Source: Plakobranchus ocellatus (lineage: Eukaryota; Mollusca; Gastropoda; Plakobranchidae). Taken from it: 21,798 nt of DNA. The stretch is taken from NCBI GenBank assembly GCA_019648995.1, contig BLXT01007492.1, positions 40,232-62,029 on the forward strand, read 5' to 3'. The notes below the pieces were generated by a model, which was given only the letters and a program-made list of their open reading frames with translations, had not been told where the DNA came from and did no database searches. The translations under genes were made by a program, and so were the position numbers. Shown in pieces: positions 1-8,930 of this stretch (its first letter is position 1; every line of letters begins with the position of its first letter).

Positions 1-15
1 GGGGGGGGGGGGGGG
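1..15. repeat. Poly-G tract at window edge
   Basis: Fifteen consecutive G residues open the window. Other long G/C homopolymers occur at 3246-3273 and 17883-17911, both touching runs of N. This edge may therefore also be a sequence-assembly break, although a genuine mononucleotide repeat cannot be excluded. Confidence 0.8.
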
Positions 16-24
16 CAGAGGAGG

Positions 25-107
25 GAGAATGGGGTAGAAGTTTGAACCCGCGACGGAAAGGTCTCTACAGATCTCAGGGTGAATTTGCGCTATCTACCAG
101 CGCCCCG
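25..107 (-). mobile_element. tRNA-derived SINE, head fragment
   Basis: Read on the minus strand, this segment carries the tRNA-like head shared by several other places in the window. It has a degraded A-box region (around 90-105), a central GAGATCTGTAGAGACC block, and a B-box-like GGGTTCAAA (around 40-50). The 3' body seen in the 15.2-kb copy is missing because the copy runs into poly-G. The match to the other copies is by eye; the divergence suggests an old insertion. Confidence 0.6.
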
Positions 108-317
108 TAAGATGGACTGAGCGAATGTAAATACAAAATTTCTAAATTATAAACAAAAGTTCGGAGATAAAGAAAATGCGGTCTTAGTTTTTTATGTTGA
201 AAAGGAACATGTCTCTGGCAAAAAGGACCCAATTATCCCCCAAAGAAAACTTGGTACAATCTAGCACCATACTGGGGTTTTTGGGCAGTCAAGTTTTTTG
301 ACACACGAATGACAGAC
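108..317. other. Unassigned AT-rich spacer
   Basis: No ORF, repeat or motif was recognised between the SINE fragment and the MITE. Confidence 0.5.
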
Positions 318-652
318 TTAACTCTTAGTGTCCGACTCGCCACATGAGGTGGCGGGGAGCTGGTACCAAAAGGACGGCTCGACACATGAGGTGGCGGGAG
401 AGTTTTCTTTATTTAACACCGTATCTAATCCAATCCACTTTTATTTTCAACCATTTCTATTTATAAAACTCAAATTTATAACCATCAGAAAGCCCATTTA
501 TTACTCTTTATTTTGATAGGTAGTATGCTGTTATCAGATAATTAGTACAAAAGTTATTGTACATTATATTAGGTCTATGTAGACAACTGCCTCGGCTCTC
601 CAAAACACCTCCGTCCAAACGTGGATTTAGGCCCTCGGACACTAAGAGTTAA
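318..652. mobile_element. MITE with perfect 18-bp TIRs, piggyBac-like TTAA ends
   Basis: The sequence TTAACTCTTAGTGTCCGA at 318-335 is exactly repeated as its reverse complement at 635-652, bounding a 335-bp element. The outermost four bases on both sides are TTAA, which is the target-site duplication of piggyBac-superfamily transposons. If TTAA is the duplication, the element proper is 322-648 with 14-bp TIRs. No transposase is encoded; the only open frame inside (328-516) has no recognisable domain, so this is a non-autonomous element. Just inside the left end are two 25-bp direct repeats (334-358 and 376-400, spaced 42 bp) with a shared CACATGAGGTGGCGGG core. The first also contains the hairpin GCCAC-ATGAG-GTGGC. 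Such subterminal repeats often serve as transposase binding sites. The perfect TIRs suggest a fairly recent insertion. The superfamily assignment rests only on TTAA and is an inference. Confidence 0.82.
334..400 (+). repeat. Subterminal direct repeats in the MITE
   Basis: Two copies of a ~25-bp unit (334-358, 376-400) share CACATGAGGTGGCGGG and sit just inside the left TIR with a 42-bp period. The first unit is self-complementary over GCCAC/GTGGC. No matching pair is seen near the right end, so the element is asymmetric internally. Confidence 0.75.
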
Positions 653-1311
653 TATAACAAAGGCCACTTGTTGTGCTGATCTTTTTTGAAGTAAGATTCT
701 AGCAATGTGATTGCGAGTGTGCAACACCTGATGAAAAAAAACAATAACCGTATTTATATTTACGAAAATGTAATTAAATCCTAAAAAATAATATGCATGG
801 GGAGCTTTAAAAATTCAAGCATTGCTCTGAAGGTTATTTTTTTAGTACGTATTAATGGCATCCAAAGACTAACAGATTTATGGAATATTTTATAACAATT
901 CACTTGCTAAACAACTTTAGCCATAGTCTGCGTTAGCTTGCATCCGATTCCGACACAAACCTTTTAATTTTTTGCTTGAAATATTTGGTAGCTCACCTCT
1001 TGCTTGCCTTGTCTAACTTGAACTCCCTCCTTGCCTTTCTCAGGCTGTGAAGACAACAAGCCAACTTCCAATGATTGCTGCCCTTTTTCTCAAGAGTCCG
1101 GGGGATGATTTCATTTTTCACTACCTTGGTATTAATCTTAGATTATTTTTTTTAAATTCCTTTCGAAAGAAGCTTGCAAAATTGAACAAAAGTCTACTTC
1201 ACTCCTCTGCTGGATTTGCTAATTTTTGCATCACACTTTAGGGTTGAGACTGTTCTATGCACCGGTGCTAGGGGTAGGGCGATTATGAAGCCGATAGACT
1301 GATCCTGGCTT
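653..1311. other. Unassigned AT-rich stretch
   Basis: Nothing recognisable. An open frame at 1047-1241 (64 aa) has no motif, ordinary low-complexity composition and a T-rich run inside it, and I treat it as chance. Confidence 0.5.
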
Positions 1312-1452
1312 TGTTTTTTATGTATACTTATCAAGATGATCTCAGGTTTGCAGACCCTCCATCAGGCCAGGGCAACGGTGGTGGAGCTAGAACCCATGAC
1401 AGAAGACTCCCTTCAGATCTGAGGCGAACTTTCTATTCACCGTGCCACCAAC
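1312..1452 (-). mobile_element. tRNA-derived SINE, near full length
   Basis: On the minus strand this reads A box (complement of CACCGTGCCAC, 1439-1449), a GATCTGAAGGGAG block, a B-box-like GGTTCTAG, then a CCCTGGCCTGATGG junction. The 3' body runs through GAGATCATCTTGATAAG and ends in ACATAAAAAACAAAG. The same order of blocks is seen at 15190-15346 and, on the other strand, 17652-17803. The tRNA-like head implies RNA polymerase III transcription. The copy is diverged; no clear target-site duplication was found. Confidence 0.72.
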
Positions 1453-1789
1453 AGCTGGGACCATTATGAGGCTGGCTTTCTGCTACTGGAGAAAAGAGAC
1501 AAGGCAGGGTACTCCAGGGTGTGGCTTTCATTTGGTGCATGAGAAAATCAGTTTCAGGCTGGTTCTCTGCCTATGGCTTTAGGGTTTGTGCAAAGTTTAT
1601 GCAGTTTAAGCAGTTACTGAATTTCAAAATTTTTCTACACTGTTTTTGTACATGGCTTTTCTCCTCCGAATCTAGCACCATTCTCTGAAATGTCAAGGCT
1701 TGTAGAGGTTGAAATCATTGCATCCTCGAATGGCGACTTTATTATTCACATTTCGAGCAACCAGCCAATTTACTCTCGCAGACGTTTTT
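1453..1789. other. Unassigned stretch
   Basis: No repeat family or coding signal recognised. Confidence 0.45.
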
Positions 1790-1990
1790 CTAGCACTTTT
1801 CCCGAGCATCTTTCAAGTGAGACTTTAGCATCTTTTTAAGAAAAGGCTTTCTCTCCCGTTTCTTCCGCCGGCCTTTGTGTTCATGGAGCTCACCGGAAGC
1901 CATAATATATTTTTGGCCGATTCTGAATTTAAAAATCTTAGAATCTTCACGGCACTGGGATTCTCTTACGACGGCAGGCCTGCGCAGCAC
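1790..1990 (-). CDS. Small basic ORF, doubtful
   Basis: A minus-strand frame of 66 codons ends in TAG. The second in-frame methionine is the more gene-like start (ATGGCTTCCGG), giving about 37 residues dominated by Lys and Arg with a GRRKKRERK basic patch. The surrounding 300 bases are richer in CpG and GC than the neighbourhood, as at a promoter or first exon. A potential splice donor (GGTGAGC) lies immediately after that start. I do not recognise the protein. It could be a first exon, a processed pseudogene, or chance. No TATA box or partner exon is evident. Confidence 0.15.
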   Translation of the reverse strand: MLRRPAVVRESQCREDSKIFKFRIGQKYIMASGELHEHKGRRKKRERKPFLKKMLKSHLKDAREKC

Positions 1991-2166
1991 CTAATTTTCC
2001 CTCATGTAGTCTCGAGGTACGTAACCTGGTTGAACAATACATAAAAAAGGACCAAAAGCATTGGTTTTCAAACTCCAGGAAATGATTCAATAATAATAAA
2101 AAAGCTTAAAAAGTATCTGTGACACACAATATGGAGGGCAAAAACTTATACATCTTGCAAGCTTAT

Positions 2167-2167
<1 letters not shown>

Positions 2168-2210
<43 letters not shown>
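2168..2210 (+). repeat. (CT)n microsatellite
   Basis: A pure CT dinucleotide run of 43 bases begins a longer pyrimidine-rich tract that continues, interrupted, to about 2375. Three overlapping Ser/Leu-rich open frames across it are simply the repeat translated. Confidence 0.95.
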
Positions 2211-2213
<3 letters not shown>

Positions 2214-2375
2214 CTATTGCTCGCTGTTTTTCGTCCTCTCGCTCTCTCGCTCTTTCCCTCTTTCTTTCGCTATTTCTTTATCTCTCTTGCACTCTTTCTC
2301 ACTATTTCTCCCTCCTCCTCTCTCTCTCTCTCTCTGTTCTTTCTTTCTTTCGATCTCTCTTTCTCACTTTCTAAA
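2211..2375 (+). repeat. Degenerate pyrimidine tract
   Basis: CTCT, TTTC and CCTC motifs, with a second short pure (TC) run around 2318-2334, extend the microsatellite. This looks like a decayed and expanded continuation rather than a separate feature. Confidence 0.85.
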
Positions 2376-2799
2376 TATTTAGTACAGGCTTTAGTGTTGG
2401 CTTTCTTCCAATCTTTTTCCGATATCGTCCGTTTTGCCCATTGTCCTCCTCCCTAGATACATCACCAAAATAACTATGATAATACGGAACTAGTATGGAG
2501 AGATGTGATATTTGATTCGTTGCTCAAAAAATATTAAAGGCCTCACTAATAAAGGTTACGCTAGTTTTCACCTCTACAAGTCAAATAGGTATTTTCGAGC
2601 GTGATGCTGCACATACAGCACGGGTGCAGTGCGCAGCAAGTGTATTCGCACATAGAAACAGCCAGTCTTATTCTATGCTACTTATTTATGACCAACCTTT
2701 CTCTACTGCTGCTTGATTTCTATAGGCTTATTATTAGCAAGTTTTTATTTATCACCAACATTGTTGTGCATCAAGTGAAGCTGGAGCCAATTGTTCAAA
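2376..2799. other. Unassigned stretch
   Basis: No gene recognised. A short inverted pair (CTGCAC / GTGCAG) occurs near 2605-2627. The open frame at 2601-2876 runs into the SINE fragment and is not convincing. Confidence 0.45.
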
Positions 2800-2880
2800 T
2801 CTCTCTGTCCAGCCAAGGGGCAAGTGGCGGGGCTCGAACTTGCGACACCCGTAAATCCCAGGCAGGTTCGCTATAGTCCA
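2800..2880 (-). mobile_element. tRNA-like SINE fragment
   Basis: The plus strand carries TGGCGGGGCTCGAACTTGCG, the reverse complement of a B-box head nearly identical to the 15.2-kb copy, followed by a degraded central block. The flanking body does not match the other copies well, so this may be a related subfamily or a truncated insertion. Confidence 0.5.
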
Positions 2881-3245
2881 AGTTTGGCTATAGTTAGTGC
2901 TGTAGGGTCTATTGCGAAGTCAATCGTTTTTGCTCTCATGCACCAGCTCTGCCAAGTCAGCCAGCCTGCGACTGTAGATATCAATCAAATATGACAATGA
3001 AGGATCCTCTTTTCATTCATAATCAACATTTCTTAAATGTCTACTTCACATAGATTATACTACTGGCAATTTGAGAAAAGCATCGCTATAAGAAAAAGCA
3101 CATAAATAATGATTCCGAGGCTGCTACTGTTTAGTAAACAAATTTGGCCACTGACAATTATTAGTATTAAGTATGAAGAAATAAATTTGTAAGAAAAAAA
3201 TTCGATAAATCATTAATTTTTATTTTATTTATTTATTTTTTTTGT
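2881..3245. other. Unassigned AT-rich stretch
   Basis: Nothing beyond short A/T runs was recognised. Confidence 0.45.
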
Positions 3246-3273
3246 GGGGGGGGGGGGNNNNGGGGGGGGGGGG
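3246..3273. other. Poly-G with 4-base assembly gap
   Basis: Twelve G, four N (3258-3261), then twelve G. The N run marks an unresolved join inside the homopolymer, so the true length, and whether the flanks are adjacent in the genome, are unknown. Confidence 0.95.
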
Positions 3274-3837
3274 TTTAAAGTTTCAAAGTGGGTGTAAGAA
3301 TCAAAATGCCGCCATTTTGTCTGCTTTTTCTCTGTAATTTCTGCTGAACGAAAATCTGAAAAATGGATCGTAGCGTATGACCAGTGTATAATTTTGTCAG
3401 TCCAATCAATGCTTTTAGTTGTTGCTTTGTGCTGTAAAGCTAAATAAAACTGCATGCTGTTGAAAATCTTGCAAAATATCGTGAGGGGTAAAGAAAAGCA
3501 AAAAAATAAAATCGGGAAATTCCATTTGAATTTGTTATAACGGTCCAAACGTTCTCTATAGGAGTAAACACAAATAAATAGACTAAGAGGAAGCTATAAA
3601 AAAATACAGGCCAGCAGTGAAAAACAGAGCTTCTTTTTAGCTGCTAAAGTTTCGTTAACCTCACAAGCTTCTTAAATTTCATTGTCTTTGGTGTCCATAC
3701 TCACTTGTCCTTTATAGTCTTTTTTCCAGAACAGCAAAGCTGTGAAATCTAATAGCATTTTAGTTGGAGGACCAACAGATGTCAAATGGTTAATAGAGTA
3801 ATCCATACGATCAGCAGTATCTTTACTTTTACAATCG
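3274..3837. other. Unassigned AT-rich stretch
   Basis: The minus-strand frame at 3225-3548 reads through the N gap and poly-G and is not credible as a gene. No motif recognised. Confidence 0.45.
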
Positions 3838-4235
3838 TTACCACCAACACTACCACCACCATAAACAGCTAGCCTACGATTTCACGACTTCTATTAAAAT
3901 TACCATTTCAATTACATTACTACCACCACTTTCACTACCATCGACAACACTATCGCCACTATCATCATCACTGTCACCAACAACACCATCATGGTCACCA
4001 CCAACACCATTACCATTACCATCGCCACCGCTATTAATACACCATCACCATCACTCCTACAATTACCGCCACCATTTGCAATACAATTGCCACTATAACC
4101 TTCATTAGCATCCCCGCTACCCCGACATTGTCACCATCATCACCACTACCATCCCACCATCTCCCTAACACTAACACGACTACTACTATCAATCCAATCA
4201 CCACCCCAGCCACCACCACCACCACTTCTTTTCCC
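3838..4235 (+). repeat. Degenerate ACC/ATC/AAC triplet array
   Basis: About 400 bases with a strong three-base rhythm of the type NAC/NCC/NTC (ACCACCACC, ATCATCATC, ACCATTACC), but heavily substituted and with two non-repetitive interruptions near 3865-3895. The Val-rich minus-strand frame at 4034-4237 is the complement of this rhythm, not a protein gene. Confidence 0.88.
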
Positions 4236-4764
4236 AACAGGAATCAATTAAGACAATAATTAATAAGACAGGCAGGATGGCAAAATAATAGAGGCTATAA
4301 AATTAAACGGGCAGTATAGGGCACTCTTGTCAAGTCCTATGATAGGCCTTCTTTATTTACAATTTTTTATACAATTTAATCTACTCTGAAGACATTTTTA
4401 CATTGTAGTTGTTTATTTTTAAGTTACTGTCAACCAATGAGTGGCTCTAGCTGAATGTTTTTTTGTAGAAGAGCAAAAGTCTTTTAAATATCTTATGATG
4501 CGAGAGGAATGCCTCTCGCAACAATCTGTGGTATGTCAGTCAGTTATAATTACTCCTAGTGATAATTATGAATAGACCTAGTCTATCATTTATCGGTGAT
4601 CTCAGGGTTTCTGTTCGTTTATTTCTCTCACAGACCATTTTTATCAGTTGCTTAAGAAAATTAAAAACGAAAGTCAAAATCCATTAAAAATCTAAGCATA
4701 ATGGGAAAAAAAATGTTAAAGGAATTGCACAAAGCCTCAGGTGTTTCTATAGAGACATCAATTT
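4236..4764. other. Unassigned stretch upstream of LINE
   Basis: Apart from the hairpin at 4499-4520, nothing recognised. The 5' end of the LINE may lie in here, but its protein is not recognisable before about 4765. Confidence 0.4.
4499..4520. repeat. GC-rich perfect hairpin
   Basis: TGCGAGAGG (4499-4507) and CCTCTCGCA (4512-4520) are exact reverse complements separated by AATG, giving a 9-bp stem with a 4-base loop in otherwise AT-rich DNA. There is no T run after it, and bacterial-style termination is not relevant here. Its function, if any, is unknown. Confidence 0.8.
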
Positions 4765-4771
4765 CCTTTAT

Positions 4772-5230
4772 TTCAACATCTATGCACCAACATGTGATAG
4801 AAAAGATGAAGCAGAAAAGTTCACGAAGAAATAGAAAAATAAAAAAGCTATCTAAAATCCCAGGACATCATGATATTAATGGGAGATTAAAATGTAAAAG
4901 TTGGGAATGAAAGGGTCGAAGATGTTAGGCCTAGGACTGTGAATGAGCGTGGAAGTAGGCTAATTGAATGGTGCCAAGTCAATGATTTTTCCATCACAAA
5001 TATTTGGTATCAAAACCATTCTAGACGACGGTGCATTTAGAAAAACCTCGGTGACAGAAGTAGAAACAACTAGATTTTATTCTCATTCAGAAATGATTTC
5101 AAAATGCCACAAAACATCAGAATCACCGCCAAATGCCGACTTTGATTCAGATCATATTCGAATCAAATAAAACCTAAATTGAAAAAGGCAAAGGCGAACC
5201 CTAATTTCGAAATGGACGACTAAAATCTGA
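4772..5230 (+). pseudogene. LINE endonuclease domain remnant
   Basis: The frame at 4772-4798 reads FNIYAPTCD, the conserved strand of APE-type endonucleases, and continues RKDEAEKF. After a frame change, the segment near 4885-5040 reads GD-stop-NVKVGNERVEDV, then RGSRLIEWCQVNDF and NHSRRRC, then GDRSRNN; the key Asn of GDFN survives but the preceding residue is a stop. Near 5137-5157 a SDHIRIK stretch corresponds to the catalytic SDH motif of the family. Multiple stops and at least one frameshift make it non-functional. Confidence 0.8.
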
Positions 5231-5879
5231 TGAAAAACTAAGAGACAAAATTGTTGCGGCTGTGCATAACAAATATGTGTCTCAAAATAATATCTAAGAG
5301 GCAGAGGAACTATTGTATGAAATGAAAAAGTCAATGAAGTCAGAGATGAACGTTTCCAAAAAGATACGAAAGAGCATAAGAAATGGGTAAAGGACGGAAT
5401 ACTTGAATAGATAGAAAAAAGGCGCAAATCAAAAAACGAAGAAGCCAAAACAAAGACCTAAACACAAAAAAATGCAGGGCAGCAAAAGAAGAATGGATTA
5501 ATCAACAATGCCAGGAAACGGAGCAAAAGCTAAATATAGACAGTAAATTCATGTGCGCTAAAATTAAGGACGTCAGAGGTAAGAAAATCAAATACTTTAG
5601 CCCTGGTTCCATCAACTCAAAAAGGGAATATTGTTAGTGGAAAAGTAGGAAACAAACAGATGGTCACAATATGTTGATCTTTTCATAGAGGATAGGTATG
5701 AAAACATGAACTAAGGAAAAACCCAGAGGGTCTAAATATCTTTAAAGAAGAGTTTGAGACAGTAAAAAAGAAAATAATAAATGGAAAAGCTGCAGGTTCA
5801 GATAATATAACATAATTGAAATAATTACAGCGTTAGATAACTAGGGATAGGTCTGAGAACAAAACTCCTTGATGCAATA

Positions 5880-6530
5880 ACGACAATAGTACAATTCGAG
5901 AAGATCGTTGTAAATCTGTTTTTATAGTACTGCCTAAAAAATCAAAGACAATAGAATTAGTCATTCATGGAACAATCAGTTCAATGAAGCATTTTACAAA
6001 AACCTGTCATGTACTTTGGTGCATAGAATGCGCAAGAGTCAAAGACTAGAAATATCTGCACAACAATGTGGCTTTATATCTGATAAAGGGGCTAGAAACG
6101 CAATATTCACTTTGTCAGTGTTATGCAAAGGTGCATAGATATGCCAAAAGACTTTCGTCTCTGCTTCACATATTATTCCAAGGCTTTTGACAAAGTAAAA
6201 CATGTAGAGTTGTTTCGTATGCTAGGAAAATTAGACCTTGATGATAAAGATCAGAGAGTAGATATTAATCCATACAGGGATCAAACAGCATCGTGAGAAT
6301 TGAAGGAAAACAGAGTGATTTCGAATCTATAAAAACAAATGTGAGTCAGGGATGCGTAATGTCTCCTGATCTTTTTAAACTGAATAGTGAAATGATTTCA
6401 AGGAATCTTGATATTTCTAGCTGAAAGGTATAGAGAAAGTCGTAATGATTTCAGATATGCAGATGATACACTTTCGACAGCAGAATTGATGAACAGCTTC
6501 TAAAAGTTTCAGACAGTGAACCTTTAGAGA
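5880..6530 (+). pseudogene. LINE reverse transcriptase domain remnant
   Basis: The RT blocks appear in family order but in different frames. FIVLPKKSKTIE lies near 5920. CGFISDKGARNAIF starts at 6067 (frame 1). YYSKAFDKVKHVELF follows at about 6171, where the first catalytic Asp is replaced (the family has YxKAFD with an upstream D). VSQGCVMSPDLF is at 6341-6376 (frame 2), and RYADDT at 6453-6470, with the catalytic YADD box at 6456-6467. At least three frame changes and several stops separate them. Confidence 0.85.
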
Positions 6531-6584
6531 GCTAAAGAATGGGCCCGTCTTTAAATATAAAAAAAAAAAAAATAAATAAAAACG

Positions 6585-7165
6585 GATTGCATGATCATCT
6601 CAAAGAAATCCTCTAACCCAAATGCAATCTTGTAAGCAAAGGTGAAAAGATCAAACAAGTTACAAAATTGAAATATTTTTGGAGAGCTGATAACATCAGG
6701 TGGTAGATGAAATAGGTAAAACAATAGCCATGGCCAAAGATACATTTAAAAAAATGAAACCAATACTGGCAAGCATAAATCTAAGTATGGAAACAAAAAT
6801 AAGATCAGTATCATAATAAGATGGTAGTGAGTGTTGGACAATAAACAAAGAAACAGAGAGAAAACTAGAACCAGTAGAGGTGTGGTTTCTCAAAAGAATG
6901 ATGAGGATATCATGGACGGAAAAAAGTCCAATGAATCGGTTTTGAAAAAAGTTAATGATGAGCGATCAATAATTAAAACCATTAGACTGAGGAAACCGCA
7001 ATTTTTAGGACATATTTGCCGACACAAGGGTTTCGGACACTTAGTCACTGGAAAGATTGAAAGCAAACGCAGTAGACAGACAGAAAATTAATATAAATAG
7101 GGTTAGCTAAGAAAAGGTTTGAGTGGAGGAGCATGATCGCCAATGTCTGTTCCAGACAAGGCACC
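6585..7165 (+). pseudogene. LINE C-terminal domain remnant
   Basis: Downstream of an A-rich insertion at 6560-6580, the frames read CMIISKKSSNPKCNL, then KQVTKLKYF, then GSECWTINKETERKLEPVEV (from 6823) and FLKRMMRISWTE. A one-base shift then gives KSNESVLKKVNDERSIIKTI and FLGHICRHKGFGHLV. A deletion relative to the 13.4-kb copy precedes the terminal WRSMIANVCSRQGT-stop. These are family hallmarks of the region after the RT. Confidence 0.82.
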
Positions 7166-7423
7166 TAAACAGAACCCACTGTGCAAGAAAGATTGACTTT
7201 TCGGAAAAGTCTGTACATATGAGTTGCATCGCATTACTTACTCCCGGCGACTTTAAAGTATTCAGTTAATATATTGAAAAGGCTGTTCATTTTCAAAAGG
7301 TTGTTCTGGATGAGCATAATTATGTGGCGCACCAGAAGTCTACACATCAGCGGCTACAGCTCTCTATCTGCTCCTTCGCCTCAGTCAGCATTACCACTTT
7401 TGCTAACCTCATGTTTTCCTATT
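7166..7423. other. Probable LINE 3' UTR and unassigned sequence
   Basis: The stretch after the stop (to about 7260) probably belongs to the LINE 3' end. After that nothing is recognised up to the A18 tract. Confidence 0.35.
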
Positions 7424-7441
7424 AAAAAAAAAAAAAAAAAA
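7424..7441 (+). repeat. A18 tract
   Basis: Eighteen consecutive A. It could be the tail of a retrotransposed insertion from upstream, but no element body was identified immediately before it. Confidence 0.85.
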
Positions 7442-8224
7442 CCTTGGCCAATGCGCTCAAGCTGATCCCGACAAACGGTTTTTGAATGTTGGCCAGCTGC
7501 CTAAGAGAGATATTTGTCAATAAGGAAGGACCTTTGCCTTGCTATTGATAGTTCTAGAGACAGCATCCCTAGCTCTCTCTCTCTGGGCACGTTTACTTCG
7601 CCTTTCGAGGATAGGGGAGGGCCCCAGGGATTATTTTTTGTATTCAGTTTGATTCAGCTCCAGGACAAACCGCCCGCCACGCAGCTCAGCCAAGAGAAAG
7701 ATTGGTCAGAACTTTAGTCATATACCAGGGCAACCCATTAGACATCCAGCAAGCCCCGTTCCTGAGAAAAAAAATGACCAGCCAATCGGTCACCGGAGGC
7801 CAGCTCTGTTGCCCCGTTAGGCAGAAAAGAGTGGCCAAAGAAGTGTATTGATGAGCGACAGCCATCATGTCATCACCTCAACTTCCAGGATCCATCTCAC
7901 CCACCATACGGGTCGCACCTTACCGCAACCAAAGGGACTCTGTGAGGGTGGGCCTCTCTTTCGTTTCAATACCGACAAGCTGCAGTGAAAATAAGTAAAG
8001 CCAGTAGAGGGAGGGCAGACAAGGCTATAGGGTACAAAAAAAAATTTAAGACAAGTCAAAGCAGACTGAAAAAAAAACGATATCGGCTATGCATCCATAA
8101 AAGACAACAACCTGGTGCCGAATGGCAAGAAACCAATCTGTCCTAAAACAGACGGAACTTTTATGCTCTGATATTATAACAATTGCAACTTTAATACTCG
8201 AAATTTAGGGAGTGTGTACTTAAT
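7442..8224. other. Unassigned GC-richer block
   Basis: About 600 bases (7540-8060) are noticeably richer in GC than the surroundings and contain several short open frames on both strands, none with a recognised motif. It could be an unrecognised transposon body or LTR. I found no flanking direct repeats or inverted termini by eye. Confidence 0.4.
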
Positions 8225-8450
8225 GAAAATCAAAAGCAAAAAAATGGAGAAGCAGATGATCTAGAGTGGAAAGTGATTAATTGATTAAATGGATGGAAGA
8301 CAGAATAAGAGAAAGACCGAGGGTGAAATAGAGAAGCAAAAGTATTAAAGAAGAAAGGACAGGATGGGATAGAGCTGAATATAAAGATGCAAATAAACAG
8401 AGATAGGACAGGCAGCAGAAAATAGACAAGTACTATGAACAGAAACGACA
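8225..8450 (+). repeat. Purine-rich (GA/AG) tract
   Basis: Low-complexity sequence dominated by AGA, GAA and GGA words with few pyrimidines. The minus-strand frame at 8230-8562 (Phe/Ser-rich) is its complement, not a gene. Confidence 0.65.
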
Positions 8451-8455
8451 AAGCT

Positions 8456-8525
8456 GAACACGGCTTCCCTTTGAAATTCACATCTTTACAAGAGTTTCGA
8501 AAATCCAGGGGGTTTTGTTGATATA
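8456..8525 (+). repeat. Short repeat, copy 1 (CACGGCTTCCCT ... GATATACCGC)
   Basis: CACGGCTTCCCTTTGA, then a CCAGGGGG block and TTGATATACCGC, recur in the same order at 8878-8930. The spacing differs by roughly 25 bases. The copies are likely fragments of one dispersed element of unknown type. Confidence 0.5.
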
Positions 8526-8877
8526 CCGCATTCAGATAATGCCTTTGATATTTTTCTTTCATTCAAAAATATACTGCAACTTGTGCAGTAGCATACGCGG
8601 AGACCCAGTCACCCGCGTCTTCTTCCAAAAACAAAGGTGATATGTGTAACCACTGCTTTAAATTAACTACGCCGTAAACACAATACATGTACTTAACATG
8701 GCTTTATGGCATACTAAATTTAACGCAGTGGCTAAGCATAGGCCTTTGTTGCGAAGGCAAAAAGATCTCAACTTGTGAGATTAAGCTCAGTCTTCATAAT
8801 CAGTTTGCTGCAAAAATTTTCAGCCTAGACATATCAAGCAAACTAATTATAGACTGAGCGAGAAAACTGCATGTGAT
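8526..8877. other. Unassigned stretch
   Basis: No repeat or gene recognised between the two copies of the short repeat. Confidence 0.4.
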
Positions 8878-8930
8878 TGTGCACGGCTTCCCTCTGACAG
8901 CTCCAGTGGTGATGGATATACCGCGAGTAG
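8878..8930 (+). repeat. Short repeat, copy 2
   Basis: GCACGGCTTCCCTCTGA, CCAGTGGTGATG and GATATACCGC parallel the 8456 copy with an internal deletion. Purine-rich sequence follows this copy but precedes copy 1. Confidence 0.5.

Larger units (their letters stand above)
4765..7165 (+). mobile_element. Decayed APE-type non-LTR retrotransposon (LINE)
   Basis: About 2.4 kb retains, in order, remnants of an APE endonuclease, a reverse transcriptase and the characteristic C-terminal region of one LINE polyprotein. Stop codons and frame changes are everywhere, so it is dead. The wording of the motifs (NHSRRRC...GDRSRNN in the endonuclease, RYADDT in the RT, GSECWTINKETERKLE and FLGHICRHKG near the C terminus) is typical of the animal 'endonuclease-reverse transcriptase' LINEs that I associate with RTE/BovB-like clades. 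The exact clade needs a database comparison. The coding remnant ends in MIANVCSRQGT followed by a stop (about 7131-7168). Matching 3' fragments occur at 12160-12215 and 12955-13590. Confidence 0.85.

Noticed and set aside
2119..2456. Three overlapping Ser/Leu-rich ORFs of 69-87 codons
   Set aside because: They are translations of the CT microsatellite and its pyrimidine-rich continuation in three frames.
3225..3548. 107-codon minus-strand ORF
   Set aside because: It runs through the N gap and poly-G tract, and its composition is not protein-like.
4034..4237. Val-rich minus-strand ORF resembling a membrane segment
   Set aside because: The hydrophobicity is a byproduct of the ACC/ATC triplet array on the other strand.
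5152..5448. 98-codon minus-strand ORF
   Set aside because: Antisense shadow of the LINE remnant; the plus strand explains the sequence.
6831..7091. Free-standing 86-codon gene
   Set aside because: Its sequence (KSNESVLKKVNDERSIIKTI and FLGHICRHKG) is the C-terminal part of the decayed LINE after a frameshift, not a separate gene.
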